Below are positions 16,531 through 22,394 of a stretch of 22,394 nucleotides of DNA, one piece after another; within the stretch, counting starts at the first letter, position 1; every line of letters begins with the position of its first letter. Where the stretch lies: positions 1 through 22,394 of the forward strand of contig JADFVX010000051.1 in assembly GCA_015222755.1 (NCBI GenBank), given 5' to 3'. This DNA comes from Pseudomonadota bacterium. Its GTDB lineage: Bacteria > Desulfobacterota > JADFVX01. The notes beneath the pieces were generated by a model. That model was not told the DNA's origin. It saw only the letters and a program-made list of their open reading frames with translations, and did not search any database. A program made the translations under genes and the position numbers.

Positions 16531-17390
16531 AGGGAATCCCTGGCCTGCTTTGATCGTTCAAAGTTTTCAAGAAGTCCCGGGTTGTCACCCTCTTCCACCA
16601 TATCCCTTATATCACCCAGCTGTGCTGTAAAGCGGTCTATCATATCTATAACGGCAGCCCTGTTCATAAGGCAGATGTCGCGCCACATCTCGGGGCTGCT
16701 TGAGGCAATACGGGTGAAATCCTTAAAGCCGCCGGCCGAGTATTTAAGTATTCCTTCCTCGAAGTCCCTGACCCCGTCCACGGTGTTTACAAGTGCATAG
16801 GCAACCATATGGGGCAGATGACTGATGGCAGCAAGTATCTTGTCATGCTCTTTGGTTTCCATGACGATCACATCGGCATCGGCTGCCTGCCACATCCTGA
16901 GCACCTTGTCCAGCGCCGCCTTATCCGTCTTTTGGGTCGGAGTCAGTATACAGCGGCTGCCACGATAGAGGCCTGGGAAGGCGGCTGATGCGCCCGACTT
17001 CTCAGTCCCGGCAATGGGATGTCCACCTACAAAGTGAAGCCTGTCATCAAGTACCCTGTCGACACCTTCAACGATTTCACCCTTAACGCTCCCCACATCT
17101 GTAATGATGGCGCCATCCTTCATGTGCTTCTGGTTCTCTGCGATTATGTCTACGATAGAACCCACAGGGGTTGCGACTATAACGACATCAGCCCCCCTGA
17201 CCCCTTCCATGATATTTTGCGTATAAGAATCTATAATGCGAAGGGCTTTAGCCTCTTCAAGATTGGGAAGCCCACGGCCTATACCGACCACCTCCGCAAC
17301 CTCACCCTTTTCACGCAGGGCAAGGGCAAGTGACCCACCCATGAGACCTACACCTATTATGGCAAGCTTATTTATTAATGGTTTTTCCAT
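16527..17390 (-). CDS. tyrA: Prephenate dehydrogenase (tyrosine branch)
   Basis: TyrA oxidatively decarboxylates prephenate to 4-hydroxyphenylpyruvate with NAD(P)+. From ATG 17390 the product has 287 residues; earlier in-frame starts up to 17465 lie within the aroF coding end and add unrelated sequence. The dinucleotide motif GVGLMGG is at 13-19, VIVATPVGS follows at about 70-78, then ITDVGSVKG, and the catalytic His124 sits in GGHPIAGTEKSG. It is a stand-alone dehydrogenase with no chorismate mutase or evident ACT domain, so chorismate mutase activity must come from PheA. A GCAGGA ribosome site precedes it; the gap to aroF is 16 bases. Confidence 0.95.
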   Translation of the reverse strand: MEKPLINKLAIIGVGLMGGSLALALREKGEVAEVVGIGRGLPNLEEAKALRIIDSYTQNIMEGVRGADVVIVATPVGSIVDIIAENQKHMKDGAIITDVGSVKGEIVEGVDRVLDDRLHFVGGHPIAGTEKSGASAAFPGLYRGSRCILTPTQKTDKAALDKVLRMWQAADADVIVMETKEHDKILAAISHLPHMVAYALVNTVDGVRDFEEGILKYSAGGFKDFTRIASSSPEMWRDICLMNRAAVIDMIDRFTAQLGDIRDMVEEGDNPGLLENFERSKQARDSL

Positions 17391-17406
17391 AATTGATATC
17401 CTGCTA

Positions 17407-18420
17407 TTAAAGCGTCCTGTCCACGGCCTCAGCCACACGCCTGAGCTCGCCCATGAGACGGTCAAACTTATTGGGTTTCAAGGACTGAGCACCATCACAT
17501 AGCGCCTCTTCAGGATTGGCATGTGTCTCTATCATCAGCCCGTCTGCACCGGCAGCAATGGCCGCCTTTGCCATGGGAGCCACCAGGTCCCATCTCCCCA
17601 CTGCATGGCTCGGGTCTACCACTATAGGCAGGTGACAAAGCTCCCTGAGTACAGGGATTGCACTCAGATCGAGGGTGTTTCTTGTCGCAGTTTCGTAGGT
17701 TCTGATGCCCCGCTCGCAAAGAATAATATTTCTGTTACCCATAGAGGCAATATATTCAGCAGACATAAGAAATTCCTTGATCGTGGCGGAAAGGCCCCTC
17801 TTCAGAAGTATCGCTTTGTCTGTCTTGCCAACCTCCTTCAGGAGGCGGAAGTTTTGCATATTCCTCGCACCAATCTGTATCACATCGGCGTAGCGGCAAA
17901 TAAGATCGATATCTCTGGGATCCATAAGCTCTGTCACTACAGGCATTCCCGTCTCATCACCAACTTCACGCAGATATTTCAGACCTTCCTCGCCAAGACC
18001 CTGAAAGTCATAGGGTGAGGTTCTAGGCTTAAAGGCGCCACCTCTCAGGAGCGTCGCACCAGACTTCTTTACCTCTTTTGCTACTTCAAGGAGTATAGAC
18101 TTGTTTTCTATGGAACACGGACCAGATATAACCTGAACCTGTTTTCCGCCTACCTTCACTCCCTTGATATCGATAACGCTGTCTTCTTTCTGAAAGTCAC
18201 GGCTTACAAGCTTATAGGGCTTGAGTATTGGCATCACCTTCTCAACACCTGGAAAGGCATCAAGCGGGGTCGATGTAAGTACAGCCTCATCACCAATGGC
18301 CCCTATTATGCTTCTTTCCGAGCCCTTGGACAGGTGGACGGAAAGGCCGAGGTCTTTGACCTTTTTTACTACGTGGTCTATCTGTGCATCCGTTGCATCA
18401 CGTTTCAATACAATTATCAT
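17407..18420 (-). CDS. aroF: 3-deoxy-7-phosphoheptulonate (DAHP) synthase, type I beta with N-terminal ferredoxin-like domain
   Basis: DAHP synthase condenses PEP and erythrose-4-phosphate, the first committed shikimate step. The 337-residue chain has a ferredoxin-like N-terminal domain (about 1-70, MIIVLKRDATDAQIDHVVKK), which in the Thermotoga enzyme mediates tyrosine/phenylalanine feedback inhibition. The TIM barrel carries GPCSIEN at 100-106, GGAFKPRTSPYDFQGLG, IQIGARNMQN, LLKRG and DPSHAVGRWD. Metal ligands would include Cys102, as in family members. The hisC stop is directly followed by GGAGG and the ATG at 18420, a strong ribosome site with a 14-base gap. A long antisense open frame within it is a shadow. 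Confidence 0.96.
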   Translation of the reverse strand: MIIVLKRDATDAQIDHVVKKVKDLGLSVHLSKGSERSIIGAIGDEAVLTSTPLDAFPGVEKVMPILKPYKLVSRDFQKEDSVIDIKGVKVGGKQVQVISGPCSIENKSILLEVAKEVKKSGATLLRGGAFKPRTSPYDFQGLGEEGLKYLREVGDETGMPVVTELMDPRDIDLICRYADVIQIGARNMQNFRLLKEVGKTDKAILLKRGLSATIKEFLMSAEYIASMGNRNIILCERGIRTYETATRNTLDLSAIPVLRELCHLPIVVDPSHAVGRWDLVAPMAKAAIAAGADGLMIETHANPEEALCDGAQSLKPNKFDRLMGELRRVAEAVDRTL

Positions 18421-18434
18421 CTCTACCTGCCTCC

Positions 18435-19532
18435 TTAGGCTGCGGCCTGATTCAGCGCTTCTATAAACCTGGTGTTCTCCTCAGGCAATCCAACAGTTAC
18501 CCGGATGTGCTCTTCCATACCATAAGCACCCATGGGCCGGACTATCACCCCTTTTCGCAACAGTGCTTCATAGAGCTCTGCAGCATTCATACGGGCGTCA
18601 AACAGTATAAAGTTGGCAAAGCTCTTCACCACTTCAAAACCTGCCTTTTCAAGCTCCCCTTCAAGCCATGCCATCCCTTCCCTGTTGACTTCCAGCGCCC
18701 TATTCAGGTGTTCTTCATCATCAAGGGCTGCGACTGCTGCCGCAAGAGCTGGAGAGTTGACATTAAATGGCTGCCGAACACGCTCAAGCATGGATATAAG
18801 CCCCGGGGAGGCTATGCCGTAACCGACACGCAGGCCAGCTAGTCCGTAGGCCTTTGAAAAAGTCCTCAGGACTATCACGTTCGGGCGGCTTTCAATATAG
18901 GCCATCGCATCCTGATACTCATCACTGCCTGAGGCGTACTCAAAATAGGCCTCATCAAAGACCATGAGGACATCATCGGGTACTGCCTCAAAAAAGGTCT
19001 CCATCTCTTTCCTGTCAACGATAGTTCCCGTGGGGTTATTTGGGTTGGCTACAAAGACAATCTTCGTCCTCTCCGTAACAGCGGCGGCCATGGCCTTCAG
19101 GTCGTGGGTATAATCAAGAAGAGGCACTGCTAAGGCCTTGCCTCCTGCACCTTTAGTTATCAGTTGGTAGACAACAAAGGCGGGATCACCCATGACCGCC
19201 TCATCACCCTCTTTAATAAAGGTCCGAATGATAAGTTCTATAATCTCATTGGAACCATTGCCAAGGATAAAGTTTTCATCAGACATACCAAGTTTTTCAG
19301 AAAGGTGTTTCTTCAGATAGTAGCCGCTTCCGTCAGGATATATATTAAGTTTGGAAAGCGCCTTTCGTGCAGCCTCAACACCCTTCGGAGATGGCCCTAT
19401 GGGGCACTCGTTAGAGGCGAGCTTTACCGAGTCGGCTATGCCGTACTCTCTTTCCACCTCTTCGATTGGTTTTCCCGGAGGATAGGGAATAAGCTCCCTC
19501 ACATACCGAGGGACTCTATCAAGGAGCGACAT
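18435..19532 (-). CDS. hisC: Histidinol-phosphate aminotransferase family (probable aromatic aminotransferase role)
   Basis: This class II PLP aminotransferase of 365 residues shows LASNECPIGPSP for substrate and phosphate binding, ILGNGSNEII, VANPNNPTGT at 161-170, FDEAYFEYA with Asp193 contacting the pyridine nitrogen, and RTFSKAYGLAGLRVGYG with Schiff-base Lys227. The family is HisC by sequence, but its position between pheA and aroF, next to tyrA, suggests it transaminates phenylpyruvate and 4-hydroxyphenylpyruvate, as HisC-type enzymes do in several bacteria; it may serve histidine synthesis too. I take ATG 19532, which overlaps the pheA TGA by one base, rather than the adjacent TTG at 19535. 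Confidence 0.93.
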   Translation of the reverse strand: MSLLDRVPRYVRELIPYPPGKPIEEVEREYGIADSVKLASNECPIGPSPKGVEAARKALSKLNIYPDGSGYYLKKHLSEKLGMSDENFILGNGSNEIIELIIRTFIKEGDEAVMGDPAFVVYQLITKGAGGKALAVPLLDYTHDLKAMAAAVTERTKIVFVANPNNPTGTIVDRKEMETFFEAVPDDVLMVFDEAYFEYASGSDEYQDAMAYIESRPNVIVLRTFSKAYGLAGLRVGYGIASPGLISMLERVRQPFNVNSPALAAAVAALDDEEHLNRALEVNREGMAWLEGELEKAGFEVVKSFANFILFDARMNAAELYEALLRKGVIVRPMGAYGMEEHIRVTVGLPEENTRFIEALNQAAA

Positions 19533-20611
19533 CAAATGTCACGCACCCTCGGGTAGGATCCAAGCACCTTAAGGAACTTGCTTTGTTTTCTGAGTGTCTC
19601 TATGGCATTTACCACTGCCTCGTCTTCAACATGTCCTTCCATATCGATGAAAAAGACATATTCCCAGGCCTTCTTTTTAAGAGGCCTCGACTCTATTTTG
19701 GTAAGGTTTACGCCGAATTTTGAAAGGGGCTCCAGCATCCTGTAGAGTATTCCCACCTCATCCTTTACAGAAAAGAGGATAGACGTTTTGTCGTTGCCCG
19801 ACCTTGGCGGGCTGTCTTTCCCTATTACAATAAAGCGCGTCACGTTGTTGGCATGGTCTTCTATCTTGGATTCAACAATACGCAGACCGTAGACAGATGC
19901 GGCATACTCTCCTGCCACTGCGGCCACAGAACTGTCATCACGGGCCATCTCGGCGGCAAGGGCGGTGCTTGCAAGATCCAGTACGGGTATGCCCGGTGCG
20001 TTGGAGGCAAGCCAGTTGCGGCACTGGGCAATAGGCTGAGGATGAGAGTATATTTTCTTTATATCCCCAAACTTGCCTGTGGCGTTCATAAGGTAGTGAG
20101 ATATGGGAAGCAGTACCTCTCCGCATATGGAAGAACTGAATTCCACAAAACGGTCAAGGGTGTGCGTTACCATGCCCTCGCTGGAGTTCTCTACAGGAAC
20201 AATGCCGTAGTCAGCCTTCCCTCTTTCCACCTCATCAAAGACGTCGCTGATGCTTTTCTTCGAGATAAAACATGATGAACTGCCGAACTGCTGCAGGCAG
20301 GCCATATGGGTGAAGGTCCCTTCGGGGCCTAAAAAAGCTACCTTCAGCGGCTCCTCAAGAGACAAGGAGGCCGACATGATCTCACGGTATATAAGCTTGA
20401 GTACATCATTAGGAAAGGGACCTTTATTGGAGGCGACTATTCTATCCAGCACCTCTTTTTCACGGCTTGGCACATAAAACTCCCTACCGGCCTCTTTTTT
20501 TATCCGGCCAACCTCTATAGCCTGACGGGCCCTATCGTTTAAAAGCTCGACCATTTGAGCATCGATACTATCGATCCGGCAACGCAATTTCTTCAGTTTT
20601 TTATCGGGCAA
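19532..20611 (-). CDS. pheA: Bifunctional chorismate mutase / prephenate dehydratase (P-protein)
   Basis: This 359-residue cytosolic enzyme converts chorismate to prephenate and then phenylpyruvate. Residues about 5-90 form an AroQ chorismate mutase helix bundle (RIDSIDAQMVELLNDRA, GRIKKEAG, YVPSREKEVL). The dehydratase follows from about 90 (VAFLGPEGTFTHMA at 91-104, VPVENSSEGMVTHTLD) and includes the catalytic TRF at 258-260. A C-terminal ACT domain (about 275-350) has ESRP at 307-310, the phenylalanine-binding motif, so feedback inhibition by Phe is expected. The start is TTG at 20611, fixed by GGAGG seven bases upstream. It is the first gene of the operon, about 37 bases from the predicted transcription start. 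Confidence 0.96.
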   Translation of the reverse strand: MPDKKLKKLRCRIDSIDAQMVELLNDRARQAIEVGRIKKEAGREFYVPSREKEVLDRIVASNKGPFPNDVLKLIYREIMSASLSLEEPLKVAFLGPEGTFTHMACLQQFGSSSCFISKKSISDVFDEVERGKADYGIVPVENSSEGMVTHTLDRFVEFSSSICGEVLLPISHYLMNATGKFGDIKKIYSHPQPIAQCRNWLASNAPGIPVLDLASTALAAEMARDDSSVAAVAGEYAASVYGLRIVESKIEDHANNVTRFIVIGKDSPPRSGNDKTSILFSVKDEVGILYRMLEPLSKFGVNLTKIESRPLKKKAWEYVFFIDMEGHVEDEAVVNAIETLRKQSKFLKVLGSYPRVRDI

Positions 20612-20654
20612 GAAACAACCTCCGCGAAGATGTTAAAAATCAAATAAGCTCTTA

Positions 20655-20683
20655 ACTATATTAGAAAAAATGACTTTTGTAAA
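20655..20683 (-). promoter_or_regulatory. Strong sigma70-like promoter of the pheA-ihfB operon
   Basis: Minus-strand TTTACA (plus 20678-20683) and TATAGT (plus 20655-20660) each match 5 of 6 consensus positions with the ideal 17-base spacer. The predicted leader is about 35-40 bases and contains the GGAGG of pheA; it is too short for a leader-peptide attenuator. Confidence 0.7.
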
Positions 20684-20773
20684 CTATTTTCAGGGGTAAA
20701 AAAGGGACGAAACGGGTGATATAAGGTGGCAAGTAAAGAACTTTTACCGGGGGACTGCTTAAAACCTCCCAAT

Positions 20774-20870
20774 ACCCTTCGACAAGCTCAGGGTGATAAT
20801 GTGTGCAATTGAAAGTTTCAGCTTTAACTTGTCATGCTGAGCCACTCGACGTGCTCATGACAGGCCTGTC
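20774..20870. repeat. REP-like palindromic repeat cluster
   Basis: Three structures sit in the intergenic space between pheA and the Bfd-like gene. ACCCT/AGGGT (20774-20794) encloses TTCGACAAGCTC. GTCATG...CATGAC (20831-20861) forms a bulged hairpin built on GAGC/GCTC. GACAGGCCTGTC (20859-20870) is a perfect 12-bp palindrome. The motifs CTTCGACAAGCTCAGG and its inverse TCATGCTGAGC..CTGTCGAA resemble dispersed repetitive extragenic elements found in many genomes; this likeness is from memory. The whole 304-base gap 20612-20915 contains no gene. Confidence 0.5.
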
Positions 20871-20893
20871 GAACCACTACAGCTATTCAATAA

Positions 20894-20908
20894 GCAACCC
20901 AAGGTTGC
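20894..20908 (-). terminator. Rho-independent-type terminator after the Bfd-like gene
   Basis: Read on the minus strand, GCAACC-TTG-GGTTGC forms a perfect 6-bp stem with a 3-base loop, starting seven bases after the stop codon of the Bfd-like gene and followed by TTATT. The T tract is weak, but the position is right. Confidence 0.5.
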
Positions 20909-20915
20909 AAAGTTC

Positions 20916-21131
20916 TCAGGCAGTCAGTTCCTCAACAAGTGCTTTTATTTTTTCCTGGCAACGTTCTCCCCCGCAGTCACCGCTGCCGCTGCCCAGCTTC
21001 CGATTGACCTCTTGCACTGTAGAGCAGCCTTCTCTTATAGCTTTCATGATGCTGCCCTTTTTTATGCTTTTGCAGAGGCATATCACCTTAAAGCTTTCAA
21101 TTATGTGCCTTTCATAGGTTTCTTTGTCCAT
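20916..21131 (-). CDS. BFD-like [2Fe-2S]-binding protein
   Basis: The 71-residue protein fits the bacterioferritin-associated ferredoxin (BFD)/NifU-middle fold: VICLCKSIKKGSIMKAI starts with Cys18-x-Cys20, and GDCGGERC near the C-terminus supplies Cys53 and Cys58, followed by a helix. An extra Cys36 is present. Length and the 32-residue gap between cysteine pairs agree with BFD, but the second pair is C-x4-C rather than the usual C-x2-C. Such proteins carry electrons or donate Fe-S units; BFD itself reduces stored iron in bacterioferritin. Two half-ferritin genes lie 231 bases upstream on the same strand, making an iron-related role attractive but unproven. An AAGGTGAT ribosome site precedes the ATG at 21131, and a hairpin terminator follows. 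Confidence 0.75.
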   Translation of the reverse strand: MDKETYERHIIESFKVICLCKSIKKGSIMKAIREGCSTVQEVNRKLGSGSGDCGGERCQEKIKALVEELTA

Positions 21132-21362
21132 ATTTATATCACCTTAAAGTATTTTTTACCCGGAAACTTAACTCAGCTAACACAAGGAGTATATTGTAGA
21201 TAGACAGGCAATCATCAAGAGCACCTACTACTAAACAATTTCGAACATGAGTTAAGTTAAGGATTGCGGAATAAAAGAGAGCCTAAAGACAATACCTAGT
21301 CAAAAACAGGTAGCCCTATGGAAGTACTAAAATACGTATTGTTCAATAAAGGGAATATGGAG

Positions 21363-21569
21363 CTATTTTAGGTTTTTACCTTTTTTCTCTATCATCTGCT
21401 TAATGAGCGAAACGTGTTCCTTTTCGTCATCCATAATCTCTTTTAAGGAATTGGAAAGAGTGCTGTCTGTATTGTTTTTATGAAATTCATAGGCAGCCCT
21501 TGCATTAGTGTAGGCCTTTTCCTCTATCTCCAGTGCTCTTTTTAAAAAATCAATATCCATGTTTACCAT
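21363..21569 (-). CDS. Small soluble half-ferritin-like protein (two helices, ExxH)
   Basis: This 68-residue protein is predicted to be two helices. The first (about 5-30) carries EIEEKAY with Glu14/16/17 and Tyr20; the second (about 38-63) carries DDEKEHVSLI with the Glu49-x-x-His52 metal motif. This is half of a ferritin/rubrerythrin four-helix bundle, so a functional di-iron site would need dimerisation, as in encapsulated ferritins or with its neighbour. The C-terminal helix closely resembles that of the upstream gene's product (DEKEHVSLI versus DEERHISLL). The ATG at 21569 follows GGAG by seven bases, and that site overlaps the TAG stop of the upstream gene, so the two are translationally coupled. 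No signal peptide or membrane segment is present. Function is inferred from motif only. Confidence 0.65.
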   Translation of the reverse strand: MVNMDIDFLKRALEIEEKAYTNARAAYEFHKNNTDSTLSNSLKEIMDDEKEHVSLIKQMIEKKGKNLK

Positions 21570-21579
21570 GATTTATCTC

Positions 21580-21900
21580 CTAATTTATAGACTTTTTCGA
21601 CATGCAATTTTCAAGCAGGCTTATATGCCTCTCTTCATCTTTAGCCAGACGATTGAATAGCTGAAGCACTTCATCATCCTGAATAAGAGGGGATATATCA
21701 TTGTAAAAACTGATCACTCTCGATTCAGTCATATAGGCTGTTATTAAAACGCGGGTCTCATCTTGCTGCTTGTTAACTACAGACTGCAATTTTTCAATCT
21801 TCTCCTTAAAGCCTTCCATTACGCTTTTATAATGTAACATGCTATAAAGCTGCCACGTAAAAAGGGCTACAATTAGAAGCCCCAGCACAAAAAATATCAT
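21580..21900 (-). CDS. Membrane-anchored half-ferritin-like protein
   Basis: The 106-residue product has a hydrophobic N-terminal helix (about residues 1-19), a coiled-coil-like linker (about 28-50), and a two-helix C-terminal segment with Glu59, Phe65-Tyr66 and Glu89-x-x-His92. The spacings Glu+6 aromatic, Glu+7 Tyr, Glu+30 Glu and Glu+33 His match what I recall of the encapsulated-ferritin metal site (Glu32, Trp38, Tyr39, Glu62, His65). Without a cleavage site the domain may face either side of the membrane. A strong AAGGAGG precedes the ATG at 21900, and a promoter with perfect TTGACA lies upstream. The gene is coupled to the soluble half-ferritin gene (10-base gap). Alternatives are a helical adaptor with a fortuitous ExxH, or a degenerate rubrerythrin. 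Confidence 0.65.
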   Translation of the reverse strand: MIFFVLGLLIVALFTWQLYSMLHYKSVMEGFKEKIEKLQSVVNKQQDETRVLITAYMTESRVISFYNDISPLIQDDEVLQLFNRLAKDEERHISLLENCMSKKSIN

Positions 21901-21943
21901 AAATCCTCCTTATTAAATAATAAAAGTACTATTTTAACCTTCA

Positions 21944-21973
21944 GATATAGTAACACGACAATAAAACTGTCAA
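21944..21973 (-). promoter_or_regulatory. Sigma70-like promoter of the half-ferritin pair
   Basis: Minus-strand TTGACA (plus 21968-21973, perfect -35) and TATATC (plus 21944-21949, 4 of 6 for -10) have an 18-base spacer, ending about 43 bases before the ATG at 21900. No Fur or PerR box is evident by eye. Confidence 0.5.
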
Positions 21974-22022
21974 ATGTTCCAATGCTAAATCTTTATGATG
22001 AGAGACCTTTCAATCAATATCG

Positions 22023-22202
22023 TTACACAGCACAAGCTTCATATTCTTCTTTAACATTAAGGAGCCCTGCTTCAACTGCATCAATTGCTTTCTGGTCATG
22101 CTCATTGGACGAGCAACCGCATTTATGGTCACCATTTGCCTTATGCAACCTTGCCTGTTCAACGTGCCATTGTGCAATCTTCAAGTGACTATCTAGGTTC
22201 AT
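22023..22202 (-). CDS. Small His/Cys-rich helical protein of unknown function
   Basis: A 59-codon frame begins MNLDSHLKIAQWHVEQ at ATG 22202, directly behind an excellent TAAGGAGAT ribosome site, which is the main reason to call it a gene. It appears to be a helical hairpin: helix one holds His6, His13 and His20; the connecting loop is HKCGCSSNEH, with Cys28, Cys30, His26 and His35; helix two is acidic and ends EYEACAV with Cys57. The clustered His and Cys residues suggest metal binding. The family is not recognised. It lies 122 bases upstream of the half-ferritin pair on the same strand and 144 bases downstream of a tRNA 3' end. No terminator is visible after it, so readthrough into the next genes is possible. 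Confidence 0.6.
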   Translation of the reverse strand: MNLDSHLKIAQWHVEQARLHKANGDHKCGCSSNEHDQKAIDAVEAGLLNVKEEYEACAV

Positions 22203-22346
22203 AATTAAAATCTCCTTATCATTTTTCAGCTTAAGATTAAACTAAGCACAATAGGATTCAATTTTTTTAAATAAACTTAAGCCATTGATCAGGTATTGAA
22301 ATCTCCATATTTTTGAAGTTGTCTATGAAATCAGGAAGAGATAGAA

Positions 22347-22394
22347 TGGTGCGCCTGGCATGATTCGAACATGCGACTTACTGCTTAGAAGGCA
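22347..22394 (-). tRNA. tRNA-Arg (anticodon TCT), 3' part, cut by window edge
   Basis: The minus strand reads from the anticodon arm to the end of the molecule: TGC-CTTCTAA-GCAGT gives loop C-U-UCU-A-A with anticodon UCU and the 3' half of its stem, then variable loop AAGTC, T-arm GCATG-TTCGAAT-CATGC, acceptor strand CAGGCGC, discriminator A and an encoded CCA at 22347-22349. The D arm and 5' acceptor strand lie beyond the right edge. The loop and T-arm pairing are perfect. Confidence 0.92.

Noticed and set aside
17521..18018. 165-codon plus-strand open frame inside aroF
   Set aside because: Antisense shadow of a fully supported DAHP synthase gene.
20803..21117. 104-codon plus-strand open frame
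   Set aside because: It covers the repeat cluster and runs antisense to the BFD-like gene; the peptide is low-complexity and Ser/Leu-rich.
21165..21258. 10-bp inverted repeat AACTTAACTC / GAGTTAAGTT, 74 bases apart
   Set aside because: In A+T-rich DNA a 10-bp repeat of this kind can occur by chance, and no gene or IS structure lies between the arms.
22257..22340. Minus-strand open frame ending ...SIPDQWLKFI directly after the tRNA-Arg
   Set aside because: It is short, lacks a ribosome site and has no recognised homology; it could be an integrase-like tail, but nothing supports that.
1..22394. CRISPR array, prophage or toxin-antitoxin system
   Set aside because: No regularly spaced direct repeats, phage structural genes or recognisable toxin/antitoxin pair were seen on either strand.

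Overview
The window looks like chromosome of a Gram-negative bacterium. The gene order pheA-hisC-aroF-tyrA-aroA-cmk-ispH-rpsA-sppA-ihfB, a Thermotoga-type DAHP synthase, a yebC-ruvC-ruvA-ruvB cluster and a very large DUF3683/FAD/Fe-S oxidoreductase best recall the former Deltaproteobacteria (Geobacter/Desulfuromonas relatives) or a neighbouring phylum. This placement is inferred from memory of gene orders; no marker gene was searched.

Layout, left to right. Positions 1-531 hold the N-terminal end of a receiver-domain protein running off the left edge (minus strand), a terminator-like hairpin, and an 18-codon relic of an IS30-family transposase. Positions 532-3420 carry yebC-ruvC-ruvA-ruvB on the plus strand, tightly packed: a regulator or translation factor plus the complete Holliday-junction branch-migration and resolution machinery. 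Positions 3426-6001 continue on the same strand with an SGNH-like membrane protein and an MBOAT O-acyltransferase, a pair typical of cell-surface polysaccharide acylation; both look more A+T-rich than the ruv genes. On the minus strand, 6004-9864 is one 1286-residue flavin and iron-sulfur oxidoreductase, probably a D-2-hydroxyacid dehydrogenase, meeting the MBOAT gene tail to tail with a 2-base gap. A 397-base divergent intergenic region follows, then trmL (plus strand).

Positions 10710-20611 form a ten-gene minus-strand operon with a strong sigma70-like promoter at 20655-20683. It encodes phenylalanine/tyrosine synthesis (pheA, hisC, aroF, tyrA, aroA), CMP kinase, the last step of the MEP isoprenoid pathway (ispH), ribosomal protein S1, a signal peptide peptidase and an IHF/HU protein. 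Most junctions overlap or are separated by fewer than 30 bases. The largest gap, 67 bases before rpsA, contains a second good promoter.

Positions 20612-22346 are A+T-richer accessory DNA between the pheA promoter and a tRNA-Arg cut by the right edge. The stretch contains REP-like hairpins, a terminator, a Bfd-like [2Fe-2S] protein, two tiny 'half-ferritin' proteins (one soluble, one with an N-terminal membrane helix) and a 59-residue His/Cys-rich protein, all on the minus strand. The co-location of two minimal E...ExxH two-helix proteins with a Bfd-like ferredoxin suggests a small iron-handling module and is the most interesting part of the window.
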